Below the pieces are notes generated by a model. That model ran no database searches and had not been told where the DNA came from. It worked only from the letters and a program-made list of their open reading frames with translations. A DNA stretch of 14,586 nt from Alphaproteobacteria bacterium. Its GTDB lineage: Bacteria; Pseudomonadota; Alphaproteobacteria; RF32; CAG-239. This document shows, piece by piece, positions 5,634-13,783 of the stretch (its first letter is position 1; each line of letters starts with the position of its first letter). Both the position numbers and the translations under genes were made by a program. Location of the stretch: assembly GCA_900767645.1 (NCBI GenBank), contig CAAFZY010000007.1, positions 1 to 14,586 on the forward strand. Direction: 5' to 3'.

Positions 5634-7091
5634 ATGATGACCGAATTAACAGATTTGACAATTGCCGAAGCTTTAGAGGCAATGAAAAATAAAAAAATAA
5701 GCGCCAAAGAATTAACAAACGCTTATATTAAAAAAATGGAAGACGGGCGCAAGTATAACGCCTATGTTTTGGAAACTCCGGAAGTTGCGTTAAAAGCTGC
5801 GGAGATTGCCGACAAAAATTATGCTGCCGATACGGCTCGCGCGCTTGAGGGTATTCCGCTCGGAATTAAAGATTTGTTTTGTACCAAAGGTATTCGCACC
5901 ACGGCATGCTCACACATTATTGATAATTTTGTGCCGCAATACGAATCTACCGTTACGGCAAATTTGCTTGGTGCCGGCGCCGGATTTTTAGGTAAGCTCA
6001 ATATGGACGAGTTTGCGATGGGCGGCAGTACCGAAACCGGTTGTTTCGGGCCGGCGGTTAATCCGTGGAGCAACGAGGTTAAACTGGTTGCAGGCGGCTC
6101 TTCCGGCGGTTCGGCGGCTGCGGTTTGCGCCAAAATGTGCGCGGCGGCAACCGGTACCGATACCGGCGGTTCAATTCGTCAGCCGGCGGCATTCTGCGGA
6201 ATTACCGGTATTAAACCGACTTACGGGCGTTGCTCACGCTACGGTATTATGGCTTTTGCATCATCACTTGATCAGGCCGGACCGATGGCAAAAGACGTTC
6301 GTGATTGCGCAATTTTGTTAAAAGTTATGGCCGGCTATGATAACAAAGATTCAACTTCGGTAAATATGCCGGTACCTGATTTTGAAAAAGTTTTGGGCGC
6401 TGATATTAAAGGCTTAAAGATTGGTATTCCGGCGGAATATCGTCCGAACGGCTTGAACGGCGAAATTGCCAAAGCTTGGGATAAAGCCGCTGAAATGCTT
6501 AAAGCCAGAGGGGCTGAAATTGTTAATATCTCATTGCCGCATACCAAATATGCATTGCCGGTTTATTATATTATTGCACCGGCGGAAGCCTCGTCTAACC
6601 TTGCTCGCTATGACGGCATAAGGTTTGGCAATCGGGTAGACGGCGAACATTTGGACAACTTGTATATAAACACTCGCACAGCCGGCTTCGGGCGTGAGGT
6701 TAAGCGCCGTATTATGGTCGGAACTTATGTGCTTTCAGCCGGATATTATGACGCCTATTATCTGAAGGCGCAGAAGGTTCGCCGCTTGATTAAAAATGAT
6801 TTTGTTAAGGCGTTTGAAAAATGTGATGTGATTTTAACGCCGACCGCTCCGACCGGCGCATTTCCGATTGGGGATAAGTCAATGGCGGAAAATCCGATAA
6901 ATATGTACTTAAATGATGTGTTTACGGTTTCGGTAAGTTTGGCCGGATTGCCGGCGATGAGCCTGCCTATCGGGCTTTCGGCCGAAGGTTTGCCGCTTGG
7001 TATGCAACTTATCGGTAAGGCTTTTGATGAAGAAACCGTATTTAAGACCGGATACGCTTTGGAATGCGACGCAGAATTTAAAAGGAAATAA
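5634..7091 (+). CDS. gatA: Asp-tRNA(Asn)/Glu-tRNA(Gln) amidotransferase subunit A
   Basis: This 485-residue amidase-signature enzyme releases ammonia from glutamine for the amidation of mischarged tRNA. The catalytic Ser-cisSer-Lys triad is visible: Lys79 in GIPLGIKDLF, Ser156 at the start of the GGSSGGSAAAV motif, and nucleophile Ser180 in TDTGGSIRQPA. The C-terminal part has LTPTAPTGAFP and the usual LPAMSLPIG and GLPLGMQLIG segments. The frame is open back to 5592 inside gatC, but GGAG at 5626-5629 points to ATG 5634 or the adjacent 5637, and either gives the normal family length. It begins one base after the gatC stop, so translation is likely coupled. Confidence 0.96.
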   Translation: MMTELTDLTIAEALEAMKNKKISAKELTNAYIKKMEDGRKYNAYVLETPEVALKAAEIADKNYAADTARALEGIPLGIKDLFCTKGIRTTACSHIIDNFVPQYESTVTANLLGAGAGFLGKLNMDEFAMGGSTETGCFGPAVNPWSNEVKLVAGGSSGGSAAAVCAKMCAAATGTDTGGSIRQPAAFCGITGIKPTYGRCSRYGIMAFASSLDQAGPMAKDVRDCAILLKVMAGYDNKDSTSVNMPVPDFEKVLGADIKGLKIGIPAEYRPNGLNGEIAKAWDKAAEMLKARGAEIVNISLPHTKYALPVYYIIAPAEASSNLARYDGIRFGNRVDGEHLDNLYINTRTAGFGREVKRRIMVGTYVLSAGYYDAYYLKAQKVRRLIKNDFVKAFEKCDVILTPTAPTGAFPIGDKSMAENPINMYLNDVFTVSVSLAGLPAMSLPIGLSAEGLPLGMQLIGKAFDEETVFKTGYALECDAEFKRK

Positions 7092-7093
7092 AA

Positions 7094-8551
7094 ATGGCAG
7101 AATACATTATTGAAACCCCGAAAGGTAAATGGGAAATTGTGTGCGGGCTTGAAATACATTGTCAGATAGTCAGCAAATCTAAAATGTTCAGCGGCGCATC
7201 TACCGAATTTGGCGATGACGCCAATGAAAATGTTTCATTTATTGATGCCGGTATGCCGGGAATGCTGCCGGTGCTGAATAAAGAATGCGTGCGTCAGGCG
7301 GTTAAAACCGGTTTGGGTTTGAACGCGCATATTAACAAGCACTCAGAATTTTCACGCAAAAACTATTTTTATGCCGATTTGCCGCAGGGATACCAAATTA
7401 CGCAGTTTCAGTATCCGATTGTCGGCGAAGGTAAAATCACGATTGATTTGAGTGACGGCACCGCTAAAGATATTCGCATTGAGCGTATGCATATTGAGCA
7501 AGATGCCGGAAAGTCAATTCATGATATTAACCCGAAAAAAAGTTATATCGACTTAAACCGCGCCGGTGTCGGCTTAATGGAAATTGTAACCAAACCTGAT
7601 TTTAAGGCGCCGGAAGAGGCGGGAGCATTTTTGAAAAAACTACGCTCAATTGTACGCTATTTGGGAACTTGCGACGGCAATATGGACGAAGGCTCAATGC
7701 GTTGCGATGTTAATGTTTCTGTTCGTCCGTACGGCTCTGATGAATTGCGCACCCGCTGCGAAATGAAAAACGTAAACAGCGTTAAGTTTGTGATGCAGGC
7801 AATTGAAAATGAAGCCAAGCGTCATGTTGAAGTTTATGAAAACGGCGGAATCATTGAACAGGAAACTCGTCAGTTTGACCCGTCAACCGGACAAACCAAA
7901 GTTATGCGCAAAAAAGAATTTGCGCATGATTATCGTTATTTTCCGGAGCCTGATTTGCCGCCGCTTATTTTATCAGATGAATTTATTGACGGTATTCGCA
8001 AAGAAATGGTTGAGCTTCCGGACGCTAAAAAAGCCCGCTTTATTAAAGAGTTGGGTTTAACGGCTTATGACGCTTCGGTTTTGTGCGAAAATAAAGAAGT
8101 CGCGGACTTTTTTGAAAACGCGGCTGCCGGACATGACGCCAAAAAGGTGGCAAACTGGATTATGGGCGACTTTTTTGCAATGCTTAACACTAAACGTTTG
8201 CCGCTTGAAAAATCTCCGGTTTCAGCCGAGCAGTTGGGCAAATTGGTTGACTTAATCAGTAAAAACGTAATTAACGGTAAAACCGCTAAAGATGTGTTTG
8301 CCATTATGGCGGAAACCGGCGGCGAACCTGAAAAAATTGTTGATGAGCACGGCTGGCGTCAGGTTACCGATACCGGCGCGATTGAGGCGGTTATAGACGG
8401 TGTATTGGCGGCTAATCCGGATAATGTGGCTGCATATAAAGCCGGTAAAGTAAACTTAATGGGCTGGTTTGTCGGACAGGTTATGAAGCAGTCTAAAGGC
8501 ACGGCTAATCCGGCGATGGTAAACCAAATTTTGAAGCAGAAATTGGGTTGA
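7094..8551 (+). CDS. gatB: Asp-tRNA(Asn)/Glu-tRNA(Gln) amidotransferase subunit B
   Basis: This 485-residue subunit binds the mischarged tRNA, phosphorylates it with ATP and transfers the ammonia delivered by GatA. Conserved blocks are present in order: CGLEIHCQI (17-25), NYFYADLPQGYQITQFQYPI (90-109), ERMHIEQDAGKSIHD (130-144), DLNRAGVGLMEIVTKPD (153-169), MDEGSMRCDVNVSV (197-210), TRQFDPSTGQT (258-268) and DYRYFPEPDLPP (279-290). A helical tail of the GatB/YqeY type follows. The ribosome binding site AAGGA is in the last codons of gatA, and only two bases separate the genes. The YADLP variant of the usual YPDLP motif is a minor difference. Confidence 0.96.
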   Translation: MAEYIIETPKGKWEIVCGLEIHCQIVSKSKMFSGASTEFGDDANENVSFIDAGMPGMLPVLNKECVRQAVKTGLGLNAHINKHSEFSRKNYFYADLPQGYQITQFQYPIVGEGKITIDLSDGTAKDIRIERMHIEQDAGKSIHDINPKKSYIDLNRAGVGLMEIVTKPDFKAPEEAGAFLKKLRSIVRYLGTCDGNMDEGSMRCDVNVSVRPYGSDELRTRCEMKNVNSVKFVMQAIENEAKRHVEVYENGGIIEQETRQFDPSTGQTKVMRKKEFAHDYRYFPEPDLPPLILSDEFIDGIRKEMVELPDAKKARFIKELGLTAYDASVLCENKEVADFFENAAAGHDAKKVANWIMGDFFAMLNTKRLPLEKSPVSAEQLGKLVDLISKNVINGKTAKDVFAIMAETGGEPEKIVDEHGWRQVTDTGAIEAVIDGVLAANPDNVAAYKAGKVNLMGWFVGQVMKQSKGTANPAMVNQILKQKLG

Positions 8552-8553
8552 TT

Positions 8554-9543
8554 ATGGCGCAAAAAAAACAAAAAGAACGCATTATACCTGAAGTGTTGGT
8601 TTTTACCGACATTAATAACGGTTATTATGATGATTTGGCGGCAATGCCGGTTTTGGCTTATTTGGCAAAAACCAAGCAGATTGAGCTTAAAGGCATAATA
8701 ACCGAATTGGGCGCGTTTGAAACCCGCCGCCGCAGGGCGCTGTATGCCAAAGGAGTAATGAGTTTTCTTAATATGCCGTTTGTGCGGGTGGTTCCGGGGG
8801 GCGATTATGAGCTGCAAAATGAGGCAGAGGAAAATATTTACCCCGAGAATGAATTTTCACATGAATTTGAAGTTAACGGTTCGGCTATTTTACGCAGCGG
8901 CATGACTTTTATGCAAGAATATTTTAAGTCGGTTAAAGATAAAAAAATTGTAATACTGCTTAACGCTCCGTTTCCTGATTTTGCCAAGTTTTTGAATGCA
9001 ACCGCCGATGTGGTGAAGAAAAAAGTTAAAAAAATTGTGGTGATGGGCAATGTGTTGCCGCAAAAATCGGCAGACGGAAAATATATGCCCGACATTAACA
9101 GTTTTAACTTTAAGTTCGGAGCTCCGGCGGCGGAAACGTTGTTTGAATATGCGCAAAACAATGATGTGCGTTTAGTGCTTGTTACGCCCGAGAGTGTAAA
9201 AAGCTTAAATATGCAAACCGAGTTTTCAGACGCATTGAAAAACAGTAAAAATCCGGTGGTTAAGCAGCTGCAAGCGGCAAAATGCGAATCGCCGGTGTCG
9301 CTGCAATACGATATGCTTTCGGCGTTAGCGGTTGCCGATGCGGAATTTAAAAAATCGGGCGGCGAATTTGCTAAAGCCGACGCGGCGGATAAAAATGTGT
9401 TTTTTGCCAAAGTTAATGACGCTGAAGCGATGAGAAATAAGTTTTGCACCATATATAAAGATATGTTTGTGCCGCAAAAAATTACACTGGCACAATTAAT
9501 GAAAAAGCAAGGAGATAAAAGCGATGGAGGCTCTGTTAGCTAA
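8554..9543 (+). CDS. Divergent nucleoside-hydrolase-like protein
   Basis: A 329-residue soluble protein resembling inosine/uridine-preferring nucleoside hydrolases, which cleave the N-glycosidic bond of ribonucleosides with a bound calcium ion. Matching blocks are FTDINNGYYDDLAAM (17-31, the family's DxDPGxDDxxA region), IELKGIITE (43-51), VVMGN (162-166), NSFNFKFGAPAAETLF (182-197), LVTPESV (209-215) and YDMLSALAVADAEF (252-265). The calcium motif is altered: the second Asp of DxD is Asn, and one extra residue sits before Asp26-Asp27. Activity may thus differ or be lost. A TTG at 8548 would also be in frame, but ATG 8554 is chosen; no clear ribosome binding site is seen, and the gatB stop three bases upstream suggests coupling. 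It overlaps the next gene by 20 bases. A DUF1593-type relative is the alternative. Confidence 0.6.
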   Translation: MAQKKQKERIIPEVLVFTDINNGYYDDLAAMPVLAYLAKTKQIELKGIITELGAFETRRRRALYAKGVMSFLNMPFVRVVPGGDYELQNEAEENIYPENEFSHEFEVNGSAILRSGMTFMQEYFKSVKDKKIVILLNAPFPDFAKFLNATADVVKKKVKKIVVMGNVLPQKSADGKYMPDINSFNFKFGAPAAETLFEYAQNNDVRLVLVTPESVKSLNMQTEFSDALKNSKNPVVKQLQAAKCESPVSLQYDMLSALAVADAEFKKSGGEFAKADAADKNVFFAKVNDAEAMRNKFCTIYKDMFVPQKITLAQLMKKQGDKSDGGSVS

Positions 9544-10312
9544 TCCGTCATTTGTAAGCGGATTTTTGGCGGCGGTGGTAGCCGGACTTTTTACCGGCAT
9601 AGGCGGTTTTGCCGTTTTTTTGAAAAACAAGTATTCAAAAGGCGATATTAACACTATGCTGAATGTGGCGGCAGGTGTTATGTTGGCGGCTTCGTTTTTT
9701 GCGCTGTTGGTACCTTCCATGCAAGAGATTGTAAATAACGGCGCCGAAATTCACACCTCAAGTTTTTGGTATTGCGCGGCGGTATTTTTAGGAGTTTCGT
9801 TGGTGTGGCTTCTAAATGATTTGTTGCCGCATGAGCATAACAATATGGGACATCACGGGCCGTTTTTCAGTTTGCGTAAAGCATGGCTTTTTATTATTGC
9901 AATTTCGCTTCATAAATTACCGGAAGGTTTAGCGGTCGGAGTGGCATACAGTGCTGAAAATATGATAAATCCGCTGAGTTTGGTTTTCGGAATTGCTCTG
10001 CATAATATTCCGGAAGGGTTGACCATTGCAATATCGCTGGTCGGCGCCGGCGAAAGCAGATTAAAAGCAGCGCTTACTTCGTGCTTATTGGGACTTATTC
10101 AGCCGTTCGGGGCTTTGCTCGGGTTGTTGTTTATCGGGTTCGGCACGTCGTTTATTCCGTACGCGATGGCGATGGCGGGCGGAACGCTGCTGTTTGTGGT
10201 GGTAAATGAAATTTTGCCGGAAACATACGGTTATAAACAAACGGAAAAATCGGCTTTTGCGGTGTTTTCAGGCTTTATTGTAATGACCTATTTGTTTATG
10301 GTGCTTGAATGA
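9524..10312 (+). CDS. ZIP-family divalent metal transporter (ZupT-like)
   Basis: A 262-residue inner-membrane protein with about eight hydrophobic segments. The family's metal-binding motifs are plain: HKLPEG (130-135) and HNIPEG (160-165), in the two helices that form the binuclear site, and NEILPE (228-233). A His-rich loop HEHNNMGHH (103-111) precedes the metal-site helices. ZIP proteins import zinc, iron or manganese; which metal cannot be told here. The ribosome binding site GGAG (9511-9514) is nine bases before ATG 9524, within the end of the previous gene. It overlaps truB by four bases (ATGA), so it is embedded in the gat-truB operon. Confidence 0.9.
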   Translation: MEALLANPSFVSGFLAAVVAGLFTGIGGFAVFLKNKYSKGDINTMLNVAAGVMLAASFFALLVPSMQEIVNNGAEIHTSSFWYCAAVFLGVSLVWLLNDLLPHEHNNMGHHGPFFSLRKAWLFIIAISLHKLPEGLAVGVAYSAENMINPLSLVFGIALHNIPEGLTIAISLVGAGESRLKAALTSCLLGLIQPFGALLGLLFIGFGTSFIPYAMAMAGGTLLFVVVNEILPETYGYKQTEKSAFAVFSGFIVMTYLFMVLE

Positions 10313-11217
10313 AACGCACAAAATATGACGATGTAAACGGTTGGCTGATAATTGACAAGCCGCAGAATACGGGTTCAACCGATGTGGTTAATTTAACGCG
10401 CCGCCTGCTCAATGCCAACAAAAACGGGCATGCCGGAACGCTTGACCCGTTTGCGACCGGAGTTTTGCCGGTTGCATTCGGCGAGGCAACCAAACTTATT
10501 CCGTTTGTAATGGACGGTAAAAAAGAATATGAATTTGTTTTGCAGTTCGGTACTGCCACTAACACTGATGACTGTGAAGGAGAGGTTATAAGCGAATCGG
10601 CAAAAATTCCGACCAAAGCAGAAATTTTGGCGGTTTTGCCGCAATTTACGGGAACGATTACGCAAGTTCCGCCTGCTTATTCGGCCATAAAAATCAACGG
10701 GGAGAGGGCTTATAAGCTGGCGAGGCAGGGCAAAGACGTTGCCATACCGCCGCGGCAGGTCGAAATTTATGACTTGGAGCTGAAAGAACAGCTTAGCGAC
10801 ATTTTGTTTAAGTTCAGAGTTGAGTGTTCTAAAGGAACTTATGTGCGAACATTGGGTAAAGATATTGCCTTAAAACTCAATACAGTCGGGCATTTGGCGG
10901 CATTGCGCCGAACTAAATGCGGAATATTTTCGATTGATGACACAATTTTACTGGAAAATGTAAAAAATATGGTGTATACCATTGAGCGACAGCAATTACT
11001 TCTGCCGACAGAGACGTCACTGCGCGACATCGCGGTGATTGCCGTTTCGGAAGAAGATGCCGTTAAATTAAAACAAGGACAAGGTATTTCGCCAAAATTA
11101 TATCCGATTGAAAATTTAATCGGAAAAACCGCGGCGGCTTTGTGCTCGGGTTGTTTAACAGCGCTGGTTAGGGTTGACGAACGAAAGATTTCGCCAATTC
11201 GTGTTTTTAATTTATAA
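10309..11217 (+). CDS. truB: tRNA pseudouridine(55) synthase TruB
   Basis: This 302-residue protein makes pseudouridine at position 55 in the T-loop of tRNAs. The N-terminal block GWLIIDKPQNTGST (11-24), the catalytic Asp46 in GHAGTLDPFATGVL, KEYEFVLQFGTATNTDD and VPPAYSAIKINGERAYKLAR match the family in order. SKGTYVRTLGKDIA is the second conserved core block. The C-terminal segment (about 240-302) fits the small PUA-like end of bacterial TruB. The start overlaps the ZIP gene stop as ATGA. It is followed 16 bases later by rpsO, an order common in bacteria. Confidence 0.96.
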   Translation: MKRTKYDDVNGWLIIDKPQNTGSTDVVNLTRRLLNANKNGHAGTLDPFATGVLPVAFGEATKLIPFVMDGKKEYEFVLQFGTATNTDDCEGEVISESAKIPTKAEILAVLPQFTGTITQVPPAYSAIKINGERAYKLARQGKDVAIPPRQVEIYDLELKEQLSDILFKFRVECSKGTYVRTLGKDIALKLNTVGHLAALRRTKCGIFSIDDTILLENVKNMVYTIERQQLLLPTETSLRDIAVIAVSEEDAVKLKQGQGISPKLYPIENLIGKTAAALCSGCLTALVRVDERKISPIRVFNL

Positions 11218-11233
11218 TATTAAGGAAAAAAAG

Positions 11234-11503
11234 ATGTCGATTTCAAACGAACAGAAACAAGAAATTATTGCCAAATACGGCACAAAGCCCGGCGATACCG
11301 GTTCTCCGGAAGTTCAAATTGCTATTTGGACATACCGCATCAATACTTTGATTGAACACTTCAATGTTCATACAAAAGATTTACACTCACGTTTGGGTTT
11401 GATGAAAATGGTAAGCCGTCGTCGTCACTTGTTAGACCACTTGAAAGCTAAAAGCGAAGACAGATATCAGGCTTTGATTAAAAAATTGGATCTGCGTAAG
11501 TAA
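11234..11503 (+). CDS. rpsO: Small ribosomal subunit protein uS15
   Basis: An 89-residue primary-binding protein of the 30S platform that contacts 16S rRNA. It has the full family pattern: KPGDTGSPEVQIA (18-30), the central H-x-x-DxHSRLGL motif (HTKDLHSRLGLMKMV), RRRHLLDHLK and the LDLRK end. AAGGA at 11222-11226 supports ATG 11234; an upstream in-frame ATG at 11174 lies inside truB, lacks a ribosome binding site and would add 20 atypical residues. In other bacteria S15 represses its own mRNA by binding a leader fold; only 16 bases separate it from truB here, so any such site would overlap the truB end. Confidence 0.97.
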   Translation: MSISNEQKQEIIAKYGTKPGDTGSPEVQIAIWTYRINTLIEHFNVHTKDLHSRLGLMKMVSRRRHLLDHLKAKSEDRYQALIKKLDLRK

Positions 11504-11520
11504 TAATCACAGATTAAAAA

Positions 11521-11550
11521 AACTGCGGGGCAATGGGGCTCCGCAGTTTT
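11521..11550 (+). terminator. Rho-independent terminator between rpsO and pnp
   Basis: AACTGCGG (11521-11528) and CCGCAGTT (11541-11548) form an 8-bp stem with a 12-base G-rich loop, ending in a TTTT run. It lies 17 bases after the rpsO stop. It would end or attenuate the gat-truB-rpsO transcript. Confidence 0.75.
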
Positions 11551-11557
11551 ATAAAAT

Positions 11558-11575
11558 CCCGAAAATGTTTTCGGG
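11558..11575 (+). promoter_or_regulatory. Hairpin in the pnp leader
   Basis: CCCGAAAA (11558-11565) and TTTTCGGG (11568-11575) make a perfect short hairpin 33 bases before the pnp start. In enterobacteria the pnp leader has an RNase III-cut stem used for autoregulation by PNPase. Whether this smaller hairpin does the same is inference. Confidence 0.4.
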
Positions 11576-11608
11576 TGAGGTTTATAGGAAAAAGAAAGGT
11601 AAAGAAAT

Positions 11609-13726
11609 ATGATTGAATTTAAAGAATGCCGCCAAGAAATGGATTGGGGCGGTCGTAAATTGGTTTTAGAAACCGGAAAAATAGCTCGTCAGGCAACCGG
11701 AGCCGTTGTTGCAACTTATGGAGATACAGTCGTTGTTGCCACGGTTGTTGCCGCTAAAGAGGCTAAGGCAGATCAGGATTTCTTCCCTTTAACCGTTAAC
11801 TATCAGGAAAAATATTATGCCACCGGTAAAATTCCGGGCGGCTTTATGAAGCGCGAAGGCAAACCGTCGGAACGTGAAATTTTAATTTCACGCTTGATTG
11901 ACCGTCCTATTCGTCCGTTGTTTCCTGATGCTTTTAAAAATGAAGTTCAAATTATTTGCACAACTTTGTCGCATGACCAGAAAAACGATTCTGATGTTGT
12001 TGCCATGATTGCAGCCTCTGCCGCTTTGGCAGTTTCAGGTATTCCGTTTATGGGACCTATCGGTGCTGCTAAAATCGGCTATAAAAACGGTGAATATATT
12101 TTGAACCCGACTTTGGAAGAACGCAAAACTTCAGAATTGGAACTTGCCGTTGCCGGTACGTCAGAAGGCGTTCTGATGGTAGAATCAGAAGCTGACGAAC
12201 TTTCGGAAGAAACTATGCTCGGCGCGGTTATGTTCGGTTTTGAAAGCTTCCAGCCGGTTATTAAAATGATTAACGAGTTAGCTAAACAGGCCGGCAAACC
12301 GGCTTGGGAAGAACCTAAGTTTCCGGCAGAATTTGATGAGTTGTATGCCCGCATTGAAAAAGATTATGCTAAAAAATATGAAGAAGCTTTTAATGAAGTT
12401 GACAAGCAAACTCGCAGCACCACTTTGGGACAGCTGGCTGAAGAAATTAAAGCCGGTATTGATCCTGAAAACGAACTTGAAGTTCGTTATATCGGTGATG
12501 TAATTGAGCACATTATGCACAAAGTTATGCGCGAAAAAGTTTTGACCACCGGCCGCCGTATTGATGGACGCGATACCAAAACCGTTCGCCCCATCAGTTG
12601 TGAAGTTGATGTTTTGCCGACTACTCACGGTTCGGCTTTGTTTACCCGCGGTGAAACGCAGGCTTTGGTTGTTACCACTTTGGGCACCGAAGATGATGCT
12701 CAGGTTGTTGACGGCTTAATGAATGAGTATAAGCAAGACTTTATGCTTTATTATAACTTCCCGCCGTTCTCGGTTGGTGAATGCGGTCGTTTGGGTACTC
12801 CGGGACGTCGTGAAATCGGTCACGGTAAATTGGCATGGCGCGCTATTCATCCGATGTTGCCGACCGATAAAGAAAAATTCCCGTATTCTATTCGTGTTGT
12901 TTCGGATATTATGGAATCTAACGGTTCATCATCGATGGCTACCGTATGCGGCACAACTTTATCACTTGAAGCGGCCGGCGTGCCGATGAAAAAGCCGGTT
13001 GCCGGTATTGCCATGGGCTTGATTAAAGAAGCTGACGGCAGAGTTGCCATTTTGACCGATATTTTGGGTGATGAAGACCACCTTGGCGATATGGACTTTA
13101 AAGTTGCCGGTACCAAAGATGGCGTTACCGCTTTGCAGATGGATATTAAAATTACATCTATCACCAAAGAAATTATGAAAAACGCTTTGGCGCAAGCGCA
13201 TGAAGGTCGTATTCATATTTTAGGTGAAATGGCAAAAGCGATTGCCGAGCCGCGTGCTAATGTGTCGCCGCTTGCTCCGCGTATTATTTCAATCAAAATT
13301 CCGGTTGATAAAATTCGTGAAGTTATCGGCTCAGGCGGTAAAGTTATTCGTGAAATTATTGAAAAAACCAATACCAAAATTGATATTTCCGATGACGGCG
13401 TGGTTCAAATTGCTTCTGCTAACACTGAAGACGGACAAGCTGCTTTGGATATTATTAACGGTATTATTGCCGTTCCGGAAGAAGGCAAAATCTATAAAGG
13501 TGTTATTACCAAAATTATGGATTTTGGCGCATTCGTTCGTTTTGTCGGCACTACCGAAGGTTTGGTTCATATTTCGGAAGTTAAAGATGAGCGCATTGCC
13601 TCTGTTTCAGACTTCTATAAGGAAGGTGACACCATTTGGGTTAAATGTTTGGGTGTTGACAACCGCGGTAAGTGGAAGCTTTCAGCCAAACGCGTAAACC
13701 AAGAAACCGGTGAAGACCGCGAATAA
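11609..13726 (+). CDS. pnp: Polyribonucleotide nucleotidyltransferase (PNPase)
   Basis: A 705-residue 3'-to-5' phosphorolytic exoribonuclease, working as a trimer and often within a degradosome. The order is the usual one: first RNase PH core (about 1-145), helical linker (about 235-310), second RNase PH core (about 312-545), KH domain with GSGG at 574-577 and S1 domain (about 626-696). FFPLTVNYQEKYYATGKIPGGF and the catalytic Asp488 and Asp494 of LGDEDHLGDMDFKVAGT are intact. AAAGGT at 11595-11600 supports ATG 11609. It follows rpsO, as in many bacteria, but with two hairpins in the 105-base gap. Both catalytic and RNA-binding parts appear functional. Confidence 0.98.
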   Translation: MIEFKECRQEMDWGGRKLVLETGKIARQATGAVVATYGDTVVVATVVAAKEAKADQDFFPLTVNYQEKYYATGKIPGGFMKREGKPSEREILISRLIDRPIRPLFPDAFKNEVQIICTTLSHDQKNDSDVVAMIAASAALAVSGIPFMGPIGAAKIGYKNGEYILNPTLEERKTSELELAVAGTSEGVLMVESEADELSEETMLGAVMFGFESFQPVIKMINELAKQAGKPAWEEPKFPAEFDELYARIEKDYAKKYEEAFNEVDKQTRSTTLGQLAEEIKAGIDPENELEVRYIGDVIEHIMHKVMREKVLTTGRRIDGRDTKTVRPISCEVDVLPTTHGSALFTRGETQALVVTTLGTEDDAQVVDGLMNEYKQDFMLYYNFPPFSVGECGRLGTPGRREIGHGKLAWRAIHPMLPTDKEKFPYSIRVVSDIMESNGSSSMATVCGTTLSLEAAGVPMKKPVAGIAMGLIKEADGRVAILTDILGDEDHLGDMDFKVAGTKDGVTALQMDIKITSITKEIMKNALAQAHEGRIHILGEMAKAIAEPRANVSPLAPRIISIKIPVDKIREVIGSGGKVIREIIEKTNTKIDISDDGVVQIASANTEDGQAALDIINGIIAVPEEGKIYKGVITKIMDFGAFVRFVGTTEGLVHISEVKDERIASVSDFYKEGDTIWVKCLGVDNRGKWKLSAKRVNQETGEDRE

Positions 13727-13745
13727 TCGCTGTTAAGCTTAAAAA

Positions 13746-13779
13746 TAAACCCCTGCTTTTTAACCGAAGCAGGGGTTTA
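13746..13779. terminator. Bidirectional terminator between pnp and the convergent pilin-like gene
   Basis: TAAACCCCTGCTT (13746-13758) and AAGCAGGGGTTTA (13767-13779) form a perfect 13-bp stem with an 8-base loop. The plus strand continues with a TTTT-containing tail, and the minus strand with TTTTT. It therefore suits both the pnp transcript and the opposing pilin-like transcript; the two stop codons are only 57 bases apart. Confidence 0.88.
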
Positions 13780-13783
13780 AGTT

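Noticed and set aside
8838..9452. Long antisense frame opposite the nucleoside-hydrolase-like gene
   Set aside because: It is Ser/Ala/Leu-rich shadow translation of a coding strand with biased codon use, and it shows no ribosome binding site or family motif.
10436..10452. GGAACGCTTGACCCG resembling the CTTGA palindromic core
   Set aside because: It encodes the conserved GTLDP of TruB and has no matching inverted arms, so it is coincidental.
11174..11233. Longer start for rpsO inside truB
   Set aside because: The 20 extra residues are translated truB sequence in another frame, and the family begins at MSISNEQK with AAGGA just upstream.
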